Shown here: piece by piece, positions 13,701 to 28,700 of the stretch
Position numbering within the stretch: the first letter of the stretch is position 1
How the letters are laid out: each line of letters starts with the position of its first letter
Assembly (NCBI GenBank): GCA_029582265.1
Contig: CM055822.1
Span: forward strand, 45,795,916-45,859,915
DNA: 64,000 nucleotides
Reading direction: 5' to 3'
Origin: Zoroaster sp. YZ-2022
Taxonomy: Eukaryota > Echinodermata > Asteroidea > Forcipulatida > Zoroasteridae
Notes under the pieces: model-generated
Database searches by the model: none
Told to the model about the DNA's origin: nothing
What the model saw: only the letters and a program-made list of their open reading frames with translations
Position numbers and translations under genes: made by a program

Positions 13701-16700
13701 CACTGACCTCTTGCCTAAAAGTCCTTTCCCAACATGCACAGTGGTCGTTGACCTCTTGCCTGAAGGTATTTGATCCCTTGATCAATTGCATAAAAGGTCA
13801 TTGATCTCTTGCTTAAAAATGATTGCATTTGATGATTGAAGGTTATCAACCTCATAAGTAATTGACCTCTTGCAGAAATGGACGGTATAACCCTATAGAT
13901 TTCGAAAAAATATAACATGAAATGAACTTGTGAAACTTTCATTGTAATAGGTGCTAACGTCTTTGAGAAATAATTTTTTTTTAAATTAACATGTTTAAAA
14001 TTTTTTTGTTTTTTACAAAATGTTGCCAGACGGCAACTTTATATAAATTTGACCTAAATTTGACCTAGCTCATGTTTTCTCTTAGAATTGACACAAAAAA
14101 AGTGATCAAGACAGTTATGGCGGTTTGCTTATTTCATTGGATAGGTGTATAGAGAGCTTTGCTTGTAGTCTGCCATTTATATACGGTTCAAATGATTGGA
14201 AGACCAAATAGATTAACCCTAACCACCCAAACCCATCAAACTCCAAAAGCTGGTTGTGTACTGCATTTTGATGGACTCAGTTACTGTATAGCCCATGCAT
14301 AGTGTTGGATTTTGGTGGATTCGGGAAGGTTCCTAGCCAAAACCATTAGGAGGTTAGGGTTAACCCCATCTACTCATATATTGTGAATATTGAACAGTTT
14401 GTTAAGTAATGCAGGGATGTGATTTGTCCGGAATTTTAAAAATCACAATAATAATAATAATAATAATAATAATGTGTGGATTTATATAGCGCACGTATCC
14501 ACCAACTAAGTGGTGCTCAAGGCGCATTATATTATTATCCCTGCTCATAAGGCTCATAAGGCTCATAAATCATTCCTGAAACCATCTCAGCTCCCTGGGG
14601 AGTATACAGCTCAATTGCTGCCATTTCTAGCGCATATAGAGCAAACCAACTCTGCCTTCACAGGTACCCATTTAACCCCTGGGTGGAGAGAAGCAATTAT
14701 GATTAAGTGTCTTGCTCAAGGACACAAGTGTCACGGCCGTGATTCGAACCCACATTATGTTGCTAACACCAGAACTTGAATCCGGTAAGCTAGACCGCTC
14801 GGCCACGACACCTTGTTGTGATCCTCCGGATCTTAAAGATTTAAGCAATAAAGGAAAGCACAGCAAACACTAAGAACTATAGATTTCACCCCAGCGCTGT
14901 TCACAACAGCGGCCCCAATACCCCTAGCAAAATTTTTGTGTATTTTTCAAAACTGTCCAATTACATCCCTGGTTATGTGTTTTATATCTTCACAGCTTAA
15001 AGGCATTTTAGATGATGAGACATACCAGTTATTTCAGGACAAAATGCTGAATTGGAACGTGATGAGGGAAGACAACTTCAGATGGTGTGCTCATGTGAGT
15101 CATGTCTTCTCCAACTTTTAAACAAATCTCATTGGTGATGTCGGGTACAACGTTGGTTAGTGTTGGCCGAACTGCTTCTATGAGTATGCTTACTCTCTTT
15201 GAATCAAGATACACATTGAAGGGAAAGTACAACATTGGTAATGTTGGCAAAACTGCTTCTATGAGTATGCTTACTCACTTTGAATCAAGATACACATTGA
15301 AGGGAAGGTACAACATTGGTAATGTTAGCAACTGCTTCTATGAGTATGCTTACTCTCTTTGAATCAAGATATACATTGAAGGGAAGGTACAACATTGGTT
15401 AATGTTGGCAAAACTGTTTTTATGAGTATATGCTTACTCTCTTTGAATCAAGATATAATAATAATAATAATAATGTGTGGACTTATATTGCGCACATATC
15501 CACCAACTGAGTGGTGCTCAAGGCGCATTATTATTACCCCTGCTCATAAGGCTCATAAGGCTCATAAATCATTCCTGAAACCATCTCAGCTCCCTGGGGA
15601 ATATACAGCTCAATTGCTGCCATTACAGCACATATAGGGCTAATCAACCAACTCTGCCCCCACAGGTACCCATTTAACCCCTGGGTGGAGAGAAGCAATT
15701 ATGGTTAAGTGTCTTGCTCAAGGACACAAGTGTCATGGCCGGGATTCGAACCCACATTCTGCTGCTAACACCAGAACTTGAGTCCGGTAAGCTAGACCGC
15801 TCGGCCACGACACTCCAATATACATTGAAGTGAAGGTACAACATTGGTAATGTTGGCAAAACTGCTTCTATGGGTATGCTTACTCTCTTTGAATCAAGAT
15901 ATATATATTGAAGGGAAGGTACAACATTGGTATAGCAAAACTGCTTCTATGGATATGCTTACTCTCTTTGAATCAAGATATACATTGAAGGGAAGGTACA
16001 ACATTGGTAATGTTGGCAAAACTGCTTCTATGAGTATGCTTACTCTCTTTGAATCAAGATATACATTGAAGGGAAGGTACAACATTGGTAATGTTGGCCA
16101 AACTGCTTCTATGGGTATGCTTACTCTCTTTGAATCAAGATATACATTGAAGGGAAGGTACAACATTGGTAATGTTGGCCAAACTGCTTCTATGGGTATG
16201 CTTACTCTCTTTGAATCAAGATATACATTGAAGGGAAGGTACAACATTGGTAATGTTGTCAAAACTGCTTCTATGGGTATGCTTACTCTCTTTGAATCAA
16301 GATATACATTGAAGGAAGGTACAACATTGGTAATGTTGTCAAAACTGCTTCTATGGGTATGCTTACTCTCTTTGAATCAAGATATACATTGAAGGGAAGG
16401 TACAACATTGGTAATGTTGTCAAAACTGCTTCTATGGGTATGCTTACTCTTTGAATCAAGATATACATTGAAGGAAGGTACAACATTGGTAATGTTGTCA
16501 AAACTGCTTCTATGGGTATGCTTACTCTCTTTGAATCAAGATATACATTGAAGGGAAGGTACAACATTGGTAATGTTGTCAAAACTGCTTCTATGGGTAT
16601 GCTTACTCTCTTTGAATCAAGATATACATTGAAGGGAAGGTACAACATTGGTAATGTTGTCAAAACTGCTTCTATGGGTATGCTTACTCTCTTTGAATCA

Positions 16701-19700
16701 AGATATACATTGAAGGGAAGGTACAACATTGGTAATGTTGGCCAAACTGCTTCTATGGGTATGCTTACTCTCTTTGAATCAAGATATACATTGAAGGGAA
16801 GGTACAACATTGGTAATGTTGTCAAAACTGCTTCTATGGGTATGCTTACTCTCTTTGAATCAAGATATACATTGAAGGGAAGGTACAACATTGGTAATGT
16901 TGGCCAAACTGCTTCTATGGGTATGCTTACTCTCTTTGAATCAAGATATATATATTGAAGGGAAGGTACAACATTGGTATAGCAAAACTGCTTCTATGGA
17001 TATGCTTACTCTCTTTGAATCAAGATATACATTGAAGGGAAGGTACAACATTGGTAATGTTGGCAAAACTGCTTCTATGAGTATGCTTACTCTCTTTGAA
17101 TCAAGATATACATTGAAGGGAAGGTACAACATTGGTAATGTTGGCCAAACTGCTTCTATGGGTATGCTTACTCTCTTTGAATCAAGATATACATTGAAGG
17201 GAAGGTACAACATTGGTAATGTTGTCAAAACTGCTTCTATGGGTATGCTACTCTCTTTGAATCAAGATATACATTGAAGGGAAGGTACAACATTGGTAAT
17301 GTTGGCCAAACTGCTTCTATGGGTATGCTTACTCTCTTTGAATCAAGATATACATTGAAGGGAAGGTACAACATTGGTAATGTTGTCAAAACTGCTTCTA
17401 TGGGTATGCTTACTCTTTGAATCAAGATATACATTGAAGGGAAGGTACAACATTGGTAATGTTGTCAAAACTGCTTCTATGGGTATGCTTACTCTCTTTG
17501 AATCAAGATATACATTGAAGGGAAGGTACAACATTGGTAATGTTGTCAAAACTGCTTCTATGGGTATGCTTACTCTCTTTGAATCAAGATATACATTGAA
17601 GGGAAGGTACAACATTGGTAATGTTGTCAAAACTGCTTCTATGGCTATGCTTACTCTCTTTGAATCAAGATATACATTGAAGGGAAGGTACAACATTGGT
17701 AATGTTGGCCAAACTGCTTCTATGGGTGTGCTTACTCTCTTTGAATCAAGAAATACATTGAAGGGAAGGTACAGCATTGGTAATGTTAGCAAAACTGCTT
17801 CTATGAATATGCTTACTCTCTTTGAATCAAGATATACATTCAACAACCAACCTGTGAATGTTTTAGCTCAATGCAGAGTCTAAGTCATTACAGAGTCATT
17901 TAATCATTCAACTGCAGTGATATGGGGTGCCATGGCCGAGCGGTCTAGCACATCAGACTTGTGTTCTGATGGCTGAGTCGTCAGAATCCTGGCCGCGACC
18001 ATGGTACTTGTGTCCTTGAGCAAGACATTTCACTGTAGAGTGCTCCTCTTCACCCAGGAGTATAAATGGGCACCTGTGAGTTTGATATTGTTGTTGAAAA
18101 AGCTTCCGATGCGCTACGGTAGCTCGGGGCTGTATACTCCTCAGGGAGCTGAGAAAGTTTAAGGATTGATATTGGCGCAATGACCAGGGATAATAATGTA
18201 AAAGCGCCTTGTATCCTTTGGCAATTTGGTGCTCTGTAAATCCATTTATTATTATTATCGTTATATCATGGCAAAAATTGCGTCCACGAAATGCCCTGAT
18301 TTTTTAGCCGAAGCGCATTGCCACTGCTTCAGGGCTACAATGTGCACAAAATGGATATTGCATGTACCCAATTAGTGGTTGCATCATGATGCAATCATGA
18401 CAGACTGTGTAGTAGTTACGTGAATGTTTCATAGTAAACATCCAACATTCTCTCTGTTTACAGTGTGGGAATGGCTTCATCAACGAAGCTCCAAATCGAC
18501 GTAAGATGCGTTGTCCCGAGTGCCAGCGTCTGACATGTTTCCAGTGCAAGAAACCTGTAAGTTGGCCGCTGCGATAAAAGTCTTTAAACAGAATATGCAA
18601 ATTTTGTATCATTATGATTCATAAACAGGGTCTGTACATTTCTGGGAGGTTACATTCTTTATTCTGATTCTAAATATTTGGCTATTTTATCGTTATCAAG
18701 TAACAATTATAATGAAGCTCTTGATTTGATCAAACTACCATCTTTGGCTGAACGAAGAAATCATTTACTTCACAATTTTGGAACTAAACTTTTGAAATCA
18801 AACCGTCACAGACAGTTGCTTCCACCTTCTAAATCTGAAACTAATTCTAGGGTCTTACGTAACCTGTCTGGTTTAAACTTAATTAAATGCAACACAGAGA
18901 GATACAGGAAATCAAACATTCCACAACTCGTCAAAATCCTGTAATAATTTTGTTTTAATGGGTAATGTAATTGTCTCAATTTTTTATTTTAATCCAGCAT
19001 GCTTTGCTCATTAGTTATTATCCAAGCCTTTAAAAATTTTTACTATTTAACTTTTAACTCTTTGGTCCCTTAATGTTTGGGTGATTGTATTTTTATATTG
19101 TAATAATATTTTTATCATTGTAAAGTGACCCTTTCAGCTACAGCTGTTGGTCATTTTGTCTTTGAATACCAATAAAAAAAATAAATAAAAACATGGTTTT
19201 TTGGATTGAACATTGAGTTAACTTTGTCTTTGGGATTAGCAGAAATATTTTATTATGCTGTACAGTACAGTACAGTTTAGGTCCTCATTTTGAAGCTTTA
19301 GGCTTCATATGAGTCAGGACTCCTAGGAGCCTGGTGAAACCAGTCTTTGACTGTGTTTCTCTTTTAATCTGCTCAATAGAAATATCACCCAGAAGTCTTG
19401 AGATACCTATCCAGGGATCTCGATAGTATGGGACTCTAGGAATAAAAAATAAACTAAGCTTGGTCAAATTTGTATTTTCCCTACGACAAGTATGAGCTAT
19501 GTATTTCAGATACTGGGAGTTAATATAATTCAAGTGGTTGACTTTTGTTATGCGCTCTAGATCTATATTAGCAAAGTAAAGAGCATGATTAACTTCACCT
19601 TCTACAAGTGAAGGTTTCCTACGGAAACCATCTTTAATCATTCGCCTTAGGAAACCATACCAACTACTTTCAAGCCTTTTTATTTCTTTCTCACTAGGCC

Positions 19701-22700
19701 TCCAGCATTGGGTAGCATATGTTAGTCTAGGACGAACACATGCTTCAAGGATTTTAGTCCGAATGGACATACGTACTTCCCTGTCACAAAGAACCCCCTT
19801 AAGTTCATAAAATTTAGCTGTAGCCTTTGCAATTCTTAGGTCAGTGGAATTTCTACCATCATTGAAGATGGTGTAGCCATTACCAGCATGTAGTATCCCA
19901 GCCTACTAAAAGCCAGATTAGAGCACGCAAATGGAAACGTAGAGAAGACCCTGTGAAGTCCCCATGGTTCTCCCTGAACCACGTTCTCACTTAGCGATAG
20001 TTGAGAAACGAGTTGCCCGATATTGGTTCTCTCCTGAACCTTAATCTCACTTAGCGACAGTTGGGATACGAGTTGTCTCTTCAGAATATGTTACCTCATC
20101 ACTTAGCGATAGTTGAGATAAGCACATGGTGTTACCGCAAACCCAAAGGATATCAATACTCTACCATGCAAAGCCTTAAATCTTGTATAAAACTCGGACC
20201 ACGGAGTTGTTTTACACATAATAAGTTTGGCTTTCCTGCCTGTAGGGCATCATCGGTTTGTTTCAGAACAGATCTTTCAGTCAGGTGGGAAAGTATTGAC
20301 GGAAAAGCATCAGGTGACAGCAAATTTCAACTTTTGAGAGTATTTTTATTTATTTATTTATTTTTTATTCCCTCCCCCTCCTTTAGTTCTCGCCTGCACT
20401 TTGAGTGGCATTTAAATATAAAAAATAAAAAAAAAACGGATCCGGCACATTTGCAGCTCAGATTGTACTTGTAAAAAATATGGTTCTTGTGCATGCTGGC
20501 TAATTGCCCAGAGTACACTGCGTCAGTCTTAATCCGCTGTTCCTTGGGAACAAGCCACGGACGAGGTTATTACAATGACTGGCACATTTGATGTAAGCAA
20601 TGAACTACTGAAATGTCAGGCATGTGATTTGTCTGGATTTTCCCGGATTTTCGGATTTTTACAAATCGCAATGTTGCGATCCTCTGGATTTTAAAGATTT
20701 AAGCAATAAACTATGATAAAATATTCACAACAGCGGCCCCCAATACCCCTAGCATTTTTCACAACTGCCCAATCACACCGCTGAAATATACATTGTATGT
20801 TTTTCAAATGAAACATGTAGTTTTCAAGGTGTCCTCATAGTAACTTGTGTTTTTTTCCCCTAGTGGATGGATCAGCATGAAAACATTACCTGTGAAGCCT
20901 TCCAAGCTTGGAAGGAGGCTAATGACCCCAATTCACAGTTGCAAGGATTGGCTATCCATCTCAAGGAGAATGGAATAGGTAAGTGACCTAGCAACAGGTT
21001 TCTGCTTCTGCTGATATACTGTACACAACGCCCTGTTGGACTATCTCGGTACAGTGGTCAAATGTCCTAAATGTTAAAATGGGCACGGTGCACTAACTCC
21101 TTAACATTGATGCTATCTAAAGCAGATTTAAAAGCAGCCAAGTCTGGTCTGGAGTGAATACTCTCGGGAAGAGGATTCCATTCTGGTATTGATCTTTCAT
21201 GCAATCTTTATTAAAACTAGGCGTTCTATAAGAGTGCAGGTTCTCAAATCATTTCAGTGTTATCTTTTAAAATTTACCAAAACAAAAAGTCCAAAGACCC
21301 AAAATATTCATGATGTACAGTACAAATTATAAATTCAATGGAAAACTGGCGTTTAGCCAGAAATTTGTAAAGGTAGGGGTGGCGATTATTTTGTTTGTTA
21401 TAAAAAAGCCATCGATTTTTTTTATTTTTTATTATTAAAAAACCTAAAAATTGTGTAATGAGCTGGTTACGTCTCTCTGAGAGTGAGTTGACATTCAGTG
21501 AATTAAATGAGATTTGTATAGGGTAAGATAAGGGAATAAAAGTTTGTTGTGTGGCACCCTCCTACACATAGAGGTCACTCCGATCCACAAAATTCTGTTC
21601 TTGAGCAACCTTCAGTACATTCAAGTTCTGGTGTTAGCAACATAATGTGGGTTCGAATCACGGCCGTGACACTTGTGTCCTTGAGCAAGACACTTAATCA
21701 TAATTGCTTCTCTCCACCCAGGGGTTAAATGGGTACCTGTGAAGGCAGAGTTGGTTTGCTCTATATGCGCTAGAAATGGCAGCAATTGAGCTGTATACTC
21801 CCAGGAGCTGAGATGGTTTCAGGAATGATTTATGAGCCTTATGAGCCTTATGAGCAGGGATAATAATATAATGCGCCTTGAGCACCACTTAGTTGGTGGA
21901 TACGTGCGCTATATAAATCCACACATTATTATTATTATTATTATGTACAAGCCTGCTGTCCTTTCCAAGTAATCTTACAAAATCAACTGTGTGCCACCCA
22001 AGGCCACTGTAAATGTTTGAACATTACATGTATTAGCATGGCCTACAATGTATCAATGGGAGACCACCTTACCCTGTAATCTCGGTGGTGTGACAGTGCA
22101 CAGAAGGGTAACCATAGGAAGCCACTGGCAACAGCTAATGGCTTGGAGTGGCCTGAATGGGTTGTTTCAAAAAGTGCACCGATTGTAGGAGGGTTAATGA
22201 CCGGTTTTGGGCATAAGGACCGAGCCGAATAAATATACATATCGATTTCGTTTTCAAAATGTAAAAAAAAAAATTGTTGTTGTTGAATAAAGCCAAATAG
22301 TAATGGACAAATTCACATTTTGGCGACACACCGAAACACTTTCAAAGAACATGAGCCAGCATGATGCTAAACAATCTTCGTCACTCTGATTGGTTCAAAT
22401 GCGCGTCGTGCGTCGCACGCCGTCTAAGTAGAACAGCTGGCAAACGGCTGGAACAGACATGCTGCTCTTGGACATCTATAAATTGTATGTATTGTACTTC
22501 AGTTGTGTCTTATTTACCGTCCGTCCTTTCCTGTGTTTCATTTAGATTGTCCAAACTGCAAGATGAGGTACGAGCTGGCCAAGGGAGGATGTATGCACTT
22601 CAAGTGTGTCCAGTGTACACATGAGTTCTGTAGTGGCTGCAACAGTCCCTTCAAGAAGGTAGCTGTGTAAACCTGTGTCATTTCTCTCTAGAAATGTTTA

Positions 22701-25700
22701 AATTTACATTTCTTCTGATTCTGTGGGTTTTTTCCTTCCACTTCTCATCAAAAGTCTTCTTCATTTTGTCTTGACAGAGGGCCTTGTCGGAATCGATTGT
22801 TTAATTGTTATTTGTAAACGAAAAAACGAACATGAGAGTTTTATTATGAAACGAATGGAGAAGCACCAGTGGAAATTGTCAACTTGCTGGGAACCTGGAT
22901 TTTGTTAGGCCAAAAAAAGGTCTCCGGTTTCTGGTTATCGATCGGCTTCAAAATCGGTGCGGTGATGTGCTTTTTGTTTGGTAATCTTTTATCTTTTTGC
23001 CAACAGGGAAATACGTGATACATATATATGCGGGGAACAAATTTCCTATGTACAAAGTATAGTGGCTAAGAGAGGCCTCACAAATCGGGCAAATGTTCGT
23101 ACCCCTGTGTGACAAAGTCATTTAATCAGTTTGCTTCGGAGGCCATGTATACACGCAATTTTTTTTTGGACAGCGGATCGGAGAGCGTCTAAACACGCAT
23201 TCCGATTTTTGTGTGTGTCACCGGGAGACTTGTCAACACGCCACACGTGGCATGCCGTCGTGGCGGCTTACTTGTATACACGCAATCGTTTCTCGGAGTC
23301 CATGGGGTCACGGTTTGGTGGCCCCGGACAAAATGCACTGCAAGTACTGAACGAGTTCACTCTTTTCGTTGATTTTTGCCTAATCCCTTTATCCAAGACC
23401 TGTTCCTTTGACGTACCAGCCAGGGATTTGTAAAGAGGGATTTATATCCATTGTTTACGAGGCATTCGATCTCTATCCAGGTATGCCGTCTTTTCGACCG
23501 GGCGCTGGTCGCTAATAGGCCGTTGCATCGGGGCTTGCCAACGGTCTAATTGTGCTGAACAAACACAACCGTAATTAAAAAACTAGCCATTTAATTCTCA
23601 AAATGTCAATGAGTAAAGGTGTTTATTTGGGTGTCCGAACTTAGTTTCATTGACAAAAAAAAATTATTAATGGCTAGAAATTTTTTCAGATTTTTCACTG
23701 AAAATAAACCCGCACGGGGGACCGGAAAAAAAAAAAAATTCCCGATGTCAACTGGTTAAAACACAGCACGGCAGAATTCCAATCGATCCAGCAATTTTGG
23801 CTGCAATTTGACATTGTTCCAAAGCAAAGAAAAAAAGAAGAAAATTAAAAATGCTGATGCGTGAGTCTGAGGCCACACAGAGACGCGCACACAGACCAGA
23901 AACCAGAAACATTTTTTGGGGGGGGGGGGGGGGCCTGAGAGCAAGAACTATGTATCTTCGTAAAATGTTCCAGGATGTACATACAAAACTTACAGAAGTA
24001 GATACAAAGTTGTTGCATTCAATTATGTTAATTCCACCCATGTTTGCAATTAATGCATTTAAGGACCGGGAAGCGAGCAAAGAAAAGTTGACTTATGCTA
24101 GACTCGAACTCGCGACCTCTCGAATACCGTACGAGGGCTCTACCAACTGAGCTAACCAGCCCCTATGTTGGTGGGCGGCCCACTTATGCCAATTATCTAT
24201 TGCTCTATGGGGCCAGGTCAGAGGCCAAACCATATCTGCCGAGTGGCCAGGGATGAAGCCCCGGTCAGATGCAAACAACCTGGGTAACGGCAGCAGCGGG
24301 GATCACACAATGGGACACAGGCCTTTTACATGGTTGTACACAGAATAAATATATAGGAAAAAACTGACCTGAAATATTATATAAACGGGAAGCGAGCAAA
24401 GAAAAGTTGGCTGATGCCGTACTCGAACCCGCGACCTCTCGAATACCGTACGAGTGCTCTACCAACTGAGCTAACCAGCCCCTATGTTGGTGGGCGGCCC
24501 ACTTATGCCAATTATCTATTGCTCTATGGGGCCAGGTCAGAGGCCAAACCATATCTGCAGAGTGGCCAGGGATCAAGCCCCGGTTGAGATGCAAACAACC
24601 TGGGAAATGGCAGTAGCGGGGGATCACACAACATATATATTATTGTATTATTATGTTAAAAATTTTATTGTTATTTATTTGTGATTCTGTGGAGAGAAAT
24701 AAACCTGAACCTGAACCTAATGTATGCAAATTTATGCACAGTTGCAGAAACAACCTAAGAAATGACTGTTTATGCACTGAGGCCACTCAGTTTTATGCAG
24801 TCAAGGAGTTAATCTTTGATGAGTGAACGAAAATAAGTAGCCCGGAAATATCAAAACAATGTATCCCGGCGATGATTAGAGCATACGTTGAGAAGACCCC
24901 ATGGTTCTCCCTGAACCACGCTCTCACTTTGTAGCGATTGTTGAGAAACGTGTTGCCCGATGTTGGTTCTCCCCTGAACCATAATCTCACTTAACGACAA
25001 TCGAGTTGCCCGAAAAAGGTTCTTTTTCAAAACCCTGTACCTCACTTAGCAATAGTTGAGATAAACACATAGTGTTACCCAGGCCTCCCAGCGAAACCTA
25101 TAAAACCTAAGACCTATAAAAACCTAAGACCTATAAAAACCTTTATTTCAAAATGGGAACCTTTATTTCCCCCAAAAAACCTATATTAACCAATAAAAAC
25201 ATATATTTACCAATAAAAACCTATATATTTAATCTCCTGAAACACATATTCACCTTACTAAAAAAATCCCCATGGCTTTGAAGAAAAAATTACTTCCTAA
25301 GTATAAAGAGATGAAGCCAAAACAATAGCCAAACTGTAACATGTGCACCACTCTTAGATTTTCTGCCGGACAGGGTAATGTACTTTGTTGCAAAAAGTAC
25401 TCAGAAAGTAGGCAATTTACCAAAAAATTGTTACTTAACACTGCATAATCATGGGAAATAACCTATAAAACCCTTTGGCATTTGGTAAACCTATAATAAT
25501 CTATATTTTGCTTTAAAAACGTATTTAATTTTTTTTTTGGTAGATTAGGCACTGGGAGGCCTGTTTACTGGAAACTGAAACGATAATGTTTGAATAACAA
25601 CACATATCATGAATTTCTTTATCTTAGGATTGTCGCAAGTTTACTGGATGTCAAGGCAAAGGCCTACATGCTCATCATCCTAGGGACTGCTTGTTTTATA

Positions 25701-28700
25701 TGAGAGATCTAGAAATCGACACACTTAAGAAGCAGCTACAGGTATGATAGCATTGTCAACCACCGACATGTATAATAACCAATGGATGGACCACGGCACA
25801 GACCGTAATCTTGGATTCTCGGAAACCATTGGCATAGAGCATGCGTAACACTGTCACCCACAGACATATATAACCAATAGATGGACGACAGCGTGCGCAC
25901 AGACTGTAATCTTGGATTCTCTGAAACAATTGGCACAGAGCATACCGTAACACTGTCAGCCACAGACATATATAACCAATAGATGGACGACAGCGTACGC
26001 ACTGACCGTAATCTTGCATTCTCTGAAACCAATGGTATAGAGCATACCGTAACACTGTCAGCCACAGACATATATAACCAATAGATGGACGACAGCGTAC
26101 GCACAGACCGTAATCTTGCATTCTCTGAAACCATTGGCATAGAGCATACCGTAACACTGTCAGCCACAGACATATATAACCAATAGATGGACGACAGCGT
26201 ACGCACAGACCATAATCTTGCATTCTCTGAAACCATTGGCATAGAGCAAACCGTAACACTGTCAGCCACAGCAATAGATGGACGACAGCGTACGCACAGA
26301 CCGTAATCTTGCATTCTCTGAAACCATTGGCATAGAGCAAACCGTAATACTGTCAGCCACAGCAATAGATGGACGACAGCGTACGCACAGACCGTAATCT
26401 TGGATTCTCTGAAACCATTGGCATAGAGCAAACCGTAATACTGTCAGCCACAGCAATAGATGGACGACAGCGTACGCACAGACCGTAATCTTGCATTCTC
26501 TGAAACCATTGGCATAGAGCAAACTGTAATACTGTCAGCCACAGACATATCCAATAGATGGACGACAGCGTACGCACAGACCGTAATCTTGCATTCTCTG
26601 AAACCATTAGCATAGAGCATACCGTAACACTGTCAGCCACAGACATAACTAATGGGCTATCCCGCCATGCCTATCCCGCCATGCTGTGCACGGTGCTCAT
26701 TTGCACTTTTGCATAATTGCTGTCCGTAAATAGGTTATGTATTTCCATGCTGTTAACAGTATCACAATTCAGTGTTTCATTTTGAATAACATTTTATTGG
26801 GGGGAGGGGGTGGATGGGGGGGGGGGGGTGGATGGGGATGCAGGGCCCTGATGTCCCAGCCTGGCAAATGTAAATCTGGCGACAACTGTTTTCTGCCATT
26901 ACTACATTGGTACCACACTGCACGCGCATGTCACACACATTCTCAAATACGCAGTACGCTAGTGTTTCATCAAATAGAGTGCTTAGATTAGTTGAAGAAG
27001 CACCGGACTGCTTGACACAGAATGTAGGTACCACCGCAGTTATGGCGGCACCCAGTGAACTGGTCGACGGATTTGTCCATAGGCCTGCACAAAGTCTATA
27101 CCTGCAGTATACCAGTGAGTATGGTCATTTCCGCATGGAATCCTGTACGAATATTATGATGAAAATCTGGCTATAATTAAAGTCTTTTCTTCGACCATTG
27201 CAGAAACGCAAAATAACATTTAATCGAGACAACTCGGCCAATCAGCAGCCATTGTGCAGTGTCAAGGAGCAGAAAGAGGGACCGGAAGGGTTGTTAGACG
27301 CCAACTGCGGCCGAGACGCAGTCCATGCTGGTCTGTGCGAGTGAGTTGATTTCTGTCACCCAATGTGCTAAACATTCATGCTATATTAACTGCACATAGT
27401 TGACAATTTCATGCAGGATTGTTTCCGAGATGTATTGACGCTGCGACACTTGTTTACAAAAGATCCTCCAATGTCAAACCTTGACAGGTATAAGGTTTAC
27501 AGTAGTCTATCCTATTCGTAAGTTGATACATAATACGCACAGACATTGGTAGTACGCACATTCTTTTCCCTACTTCCAGTTCCAAAGCTGGCATACCGCT
27601 GTGTGTAATTTAACATAAATTCCATGCTTTTAACATTCAAAAGCGATTCTTGAGGCAGAAATTGAATTTGTTATTAAGATTTTCAGTCTTGACAAGACAC
27701 GCTCGATAAAGGCAAGTCCCGAGTTTTCTAATTTATGGCAAAAGAAAATGGTGGTCAGTGCACTTCCAATGGGCTTCTGATGATCATGCAAAGTGGGCGT
27801 GGTCTATGTTAGAATTACGTCACAGTTACCGACAGGATAGCAGACACAATAACATCTCCTTTCTTTGTGTTTTAGTTCTTAAGAAAGGCACTGTATCTCA
27901 AATCTCAATATTTAATTTAAAGGGGCAGTATCGTCACAATCAGAGTAGACTTCCAACAGGGCATGGAATCGATGTCCCAGCTTAAGATGAACACAGTGAC
28001 TGAAAATTACTGGCTCGTGTATGCAGCAGCAACGGTAATATGACCGAATCATGTGGGGAATTATTTTCAGTCACCGAGTTTCCATGTCATGTTGTTCGTG
28101 ACGATACTGCCCCTTTAATGGTAGCCAGCAGGACCAGTAATACTCTGGGGCCAATTTCATAGAGCTGCTAAGCAGAGAATTTTGCTAAGTAAATATGTTT
28201 GCTATAAAGCAATATAAAACAAACTACCAGATAAAATACATACATTTTGTATGAAAGTTTGGCTGTTAACTAAAGAAATTTGCGAAGAACATTTTTCTGG
28301 TAAGCAATTTTTCCTTAGCAGCTCTATGAAATTGGCCCCTGGATTGTACTATAGTTCCTTAGCAGCTCTATGAAATTGGCCCCTGGATTGTACTATAGTT
28401 CCTTAGCAGCTCTATGAAATTGGCCCCTGGATTGTACTATAGTTCCTTAGCAGCTCTATGAAATTGGCCCCTGGATTGTACTATAGTTCCTTAGCAGCTC
28501 TATGAAATTGGCCCCTGGATTGTGCTATAGTTCCTTAGCAGCTCTATGAAATTGGCCCCTGGATTGTGCTATAGTTCCTTAGCAGCTCTATGAAATTGGC
28601 CCCTGGATTGTGCTATAGTTCCTTAGCAGCTCTATGAAATTGGCCCCTGGATTGTGCTATAGTTCCTTAGCAGCTCTATGAAATTGGCCCCTGGATTGTG

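Noticed and set aside
16283..16891. Open frames up to about 200 aa with a 27-aa repeat, both strands
   Set aside because: They arise because the 81-bp unit is divisible by three and lacks stops in one frame per strand. Both strands are equally open and there is no start, signal or intron logic.
24410..24485. Functional tRNA-Thr gene
   Set aside because: The T stem is broken, a SINE body follows, and a second diverged copy has the same body.
25736..26646. Minus-strand frames of 86-231 aa
   Set aside because: They follow the 102/91-bp array in several frames at once; a by-product of repetition.
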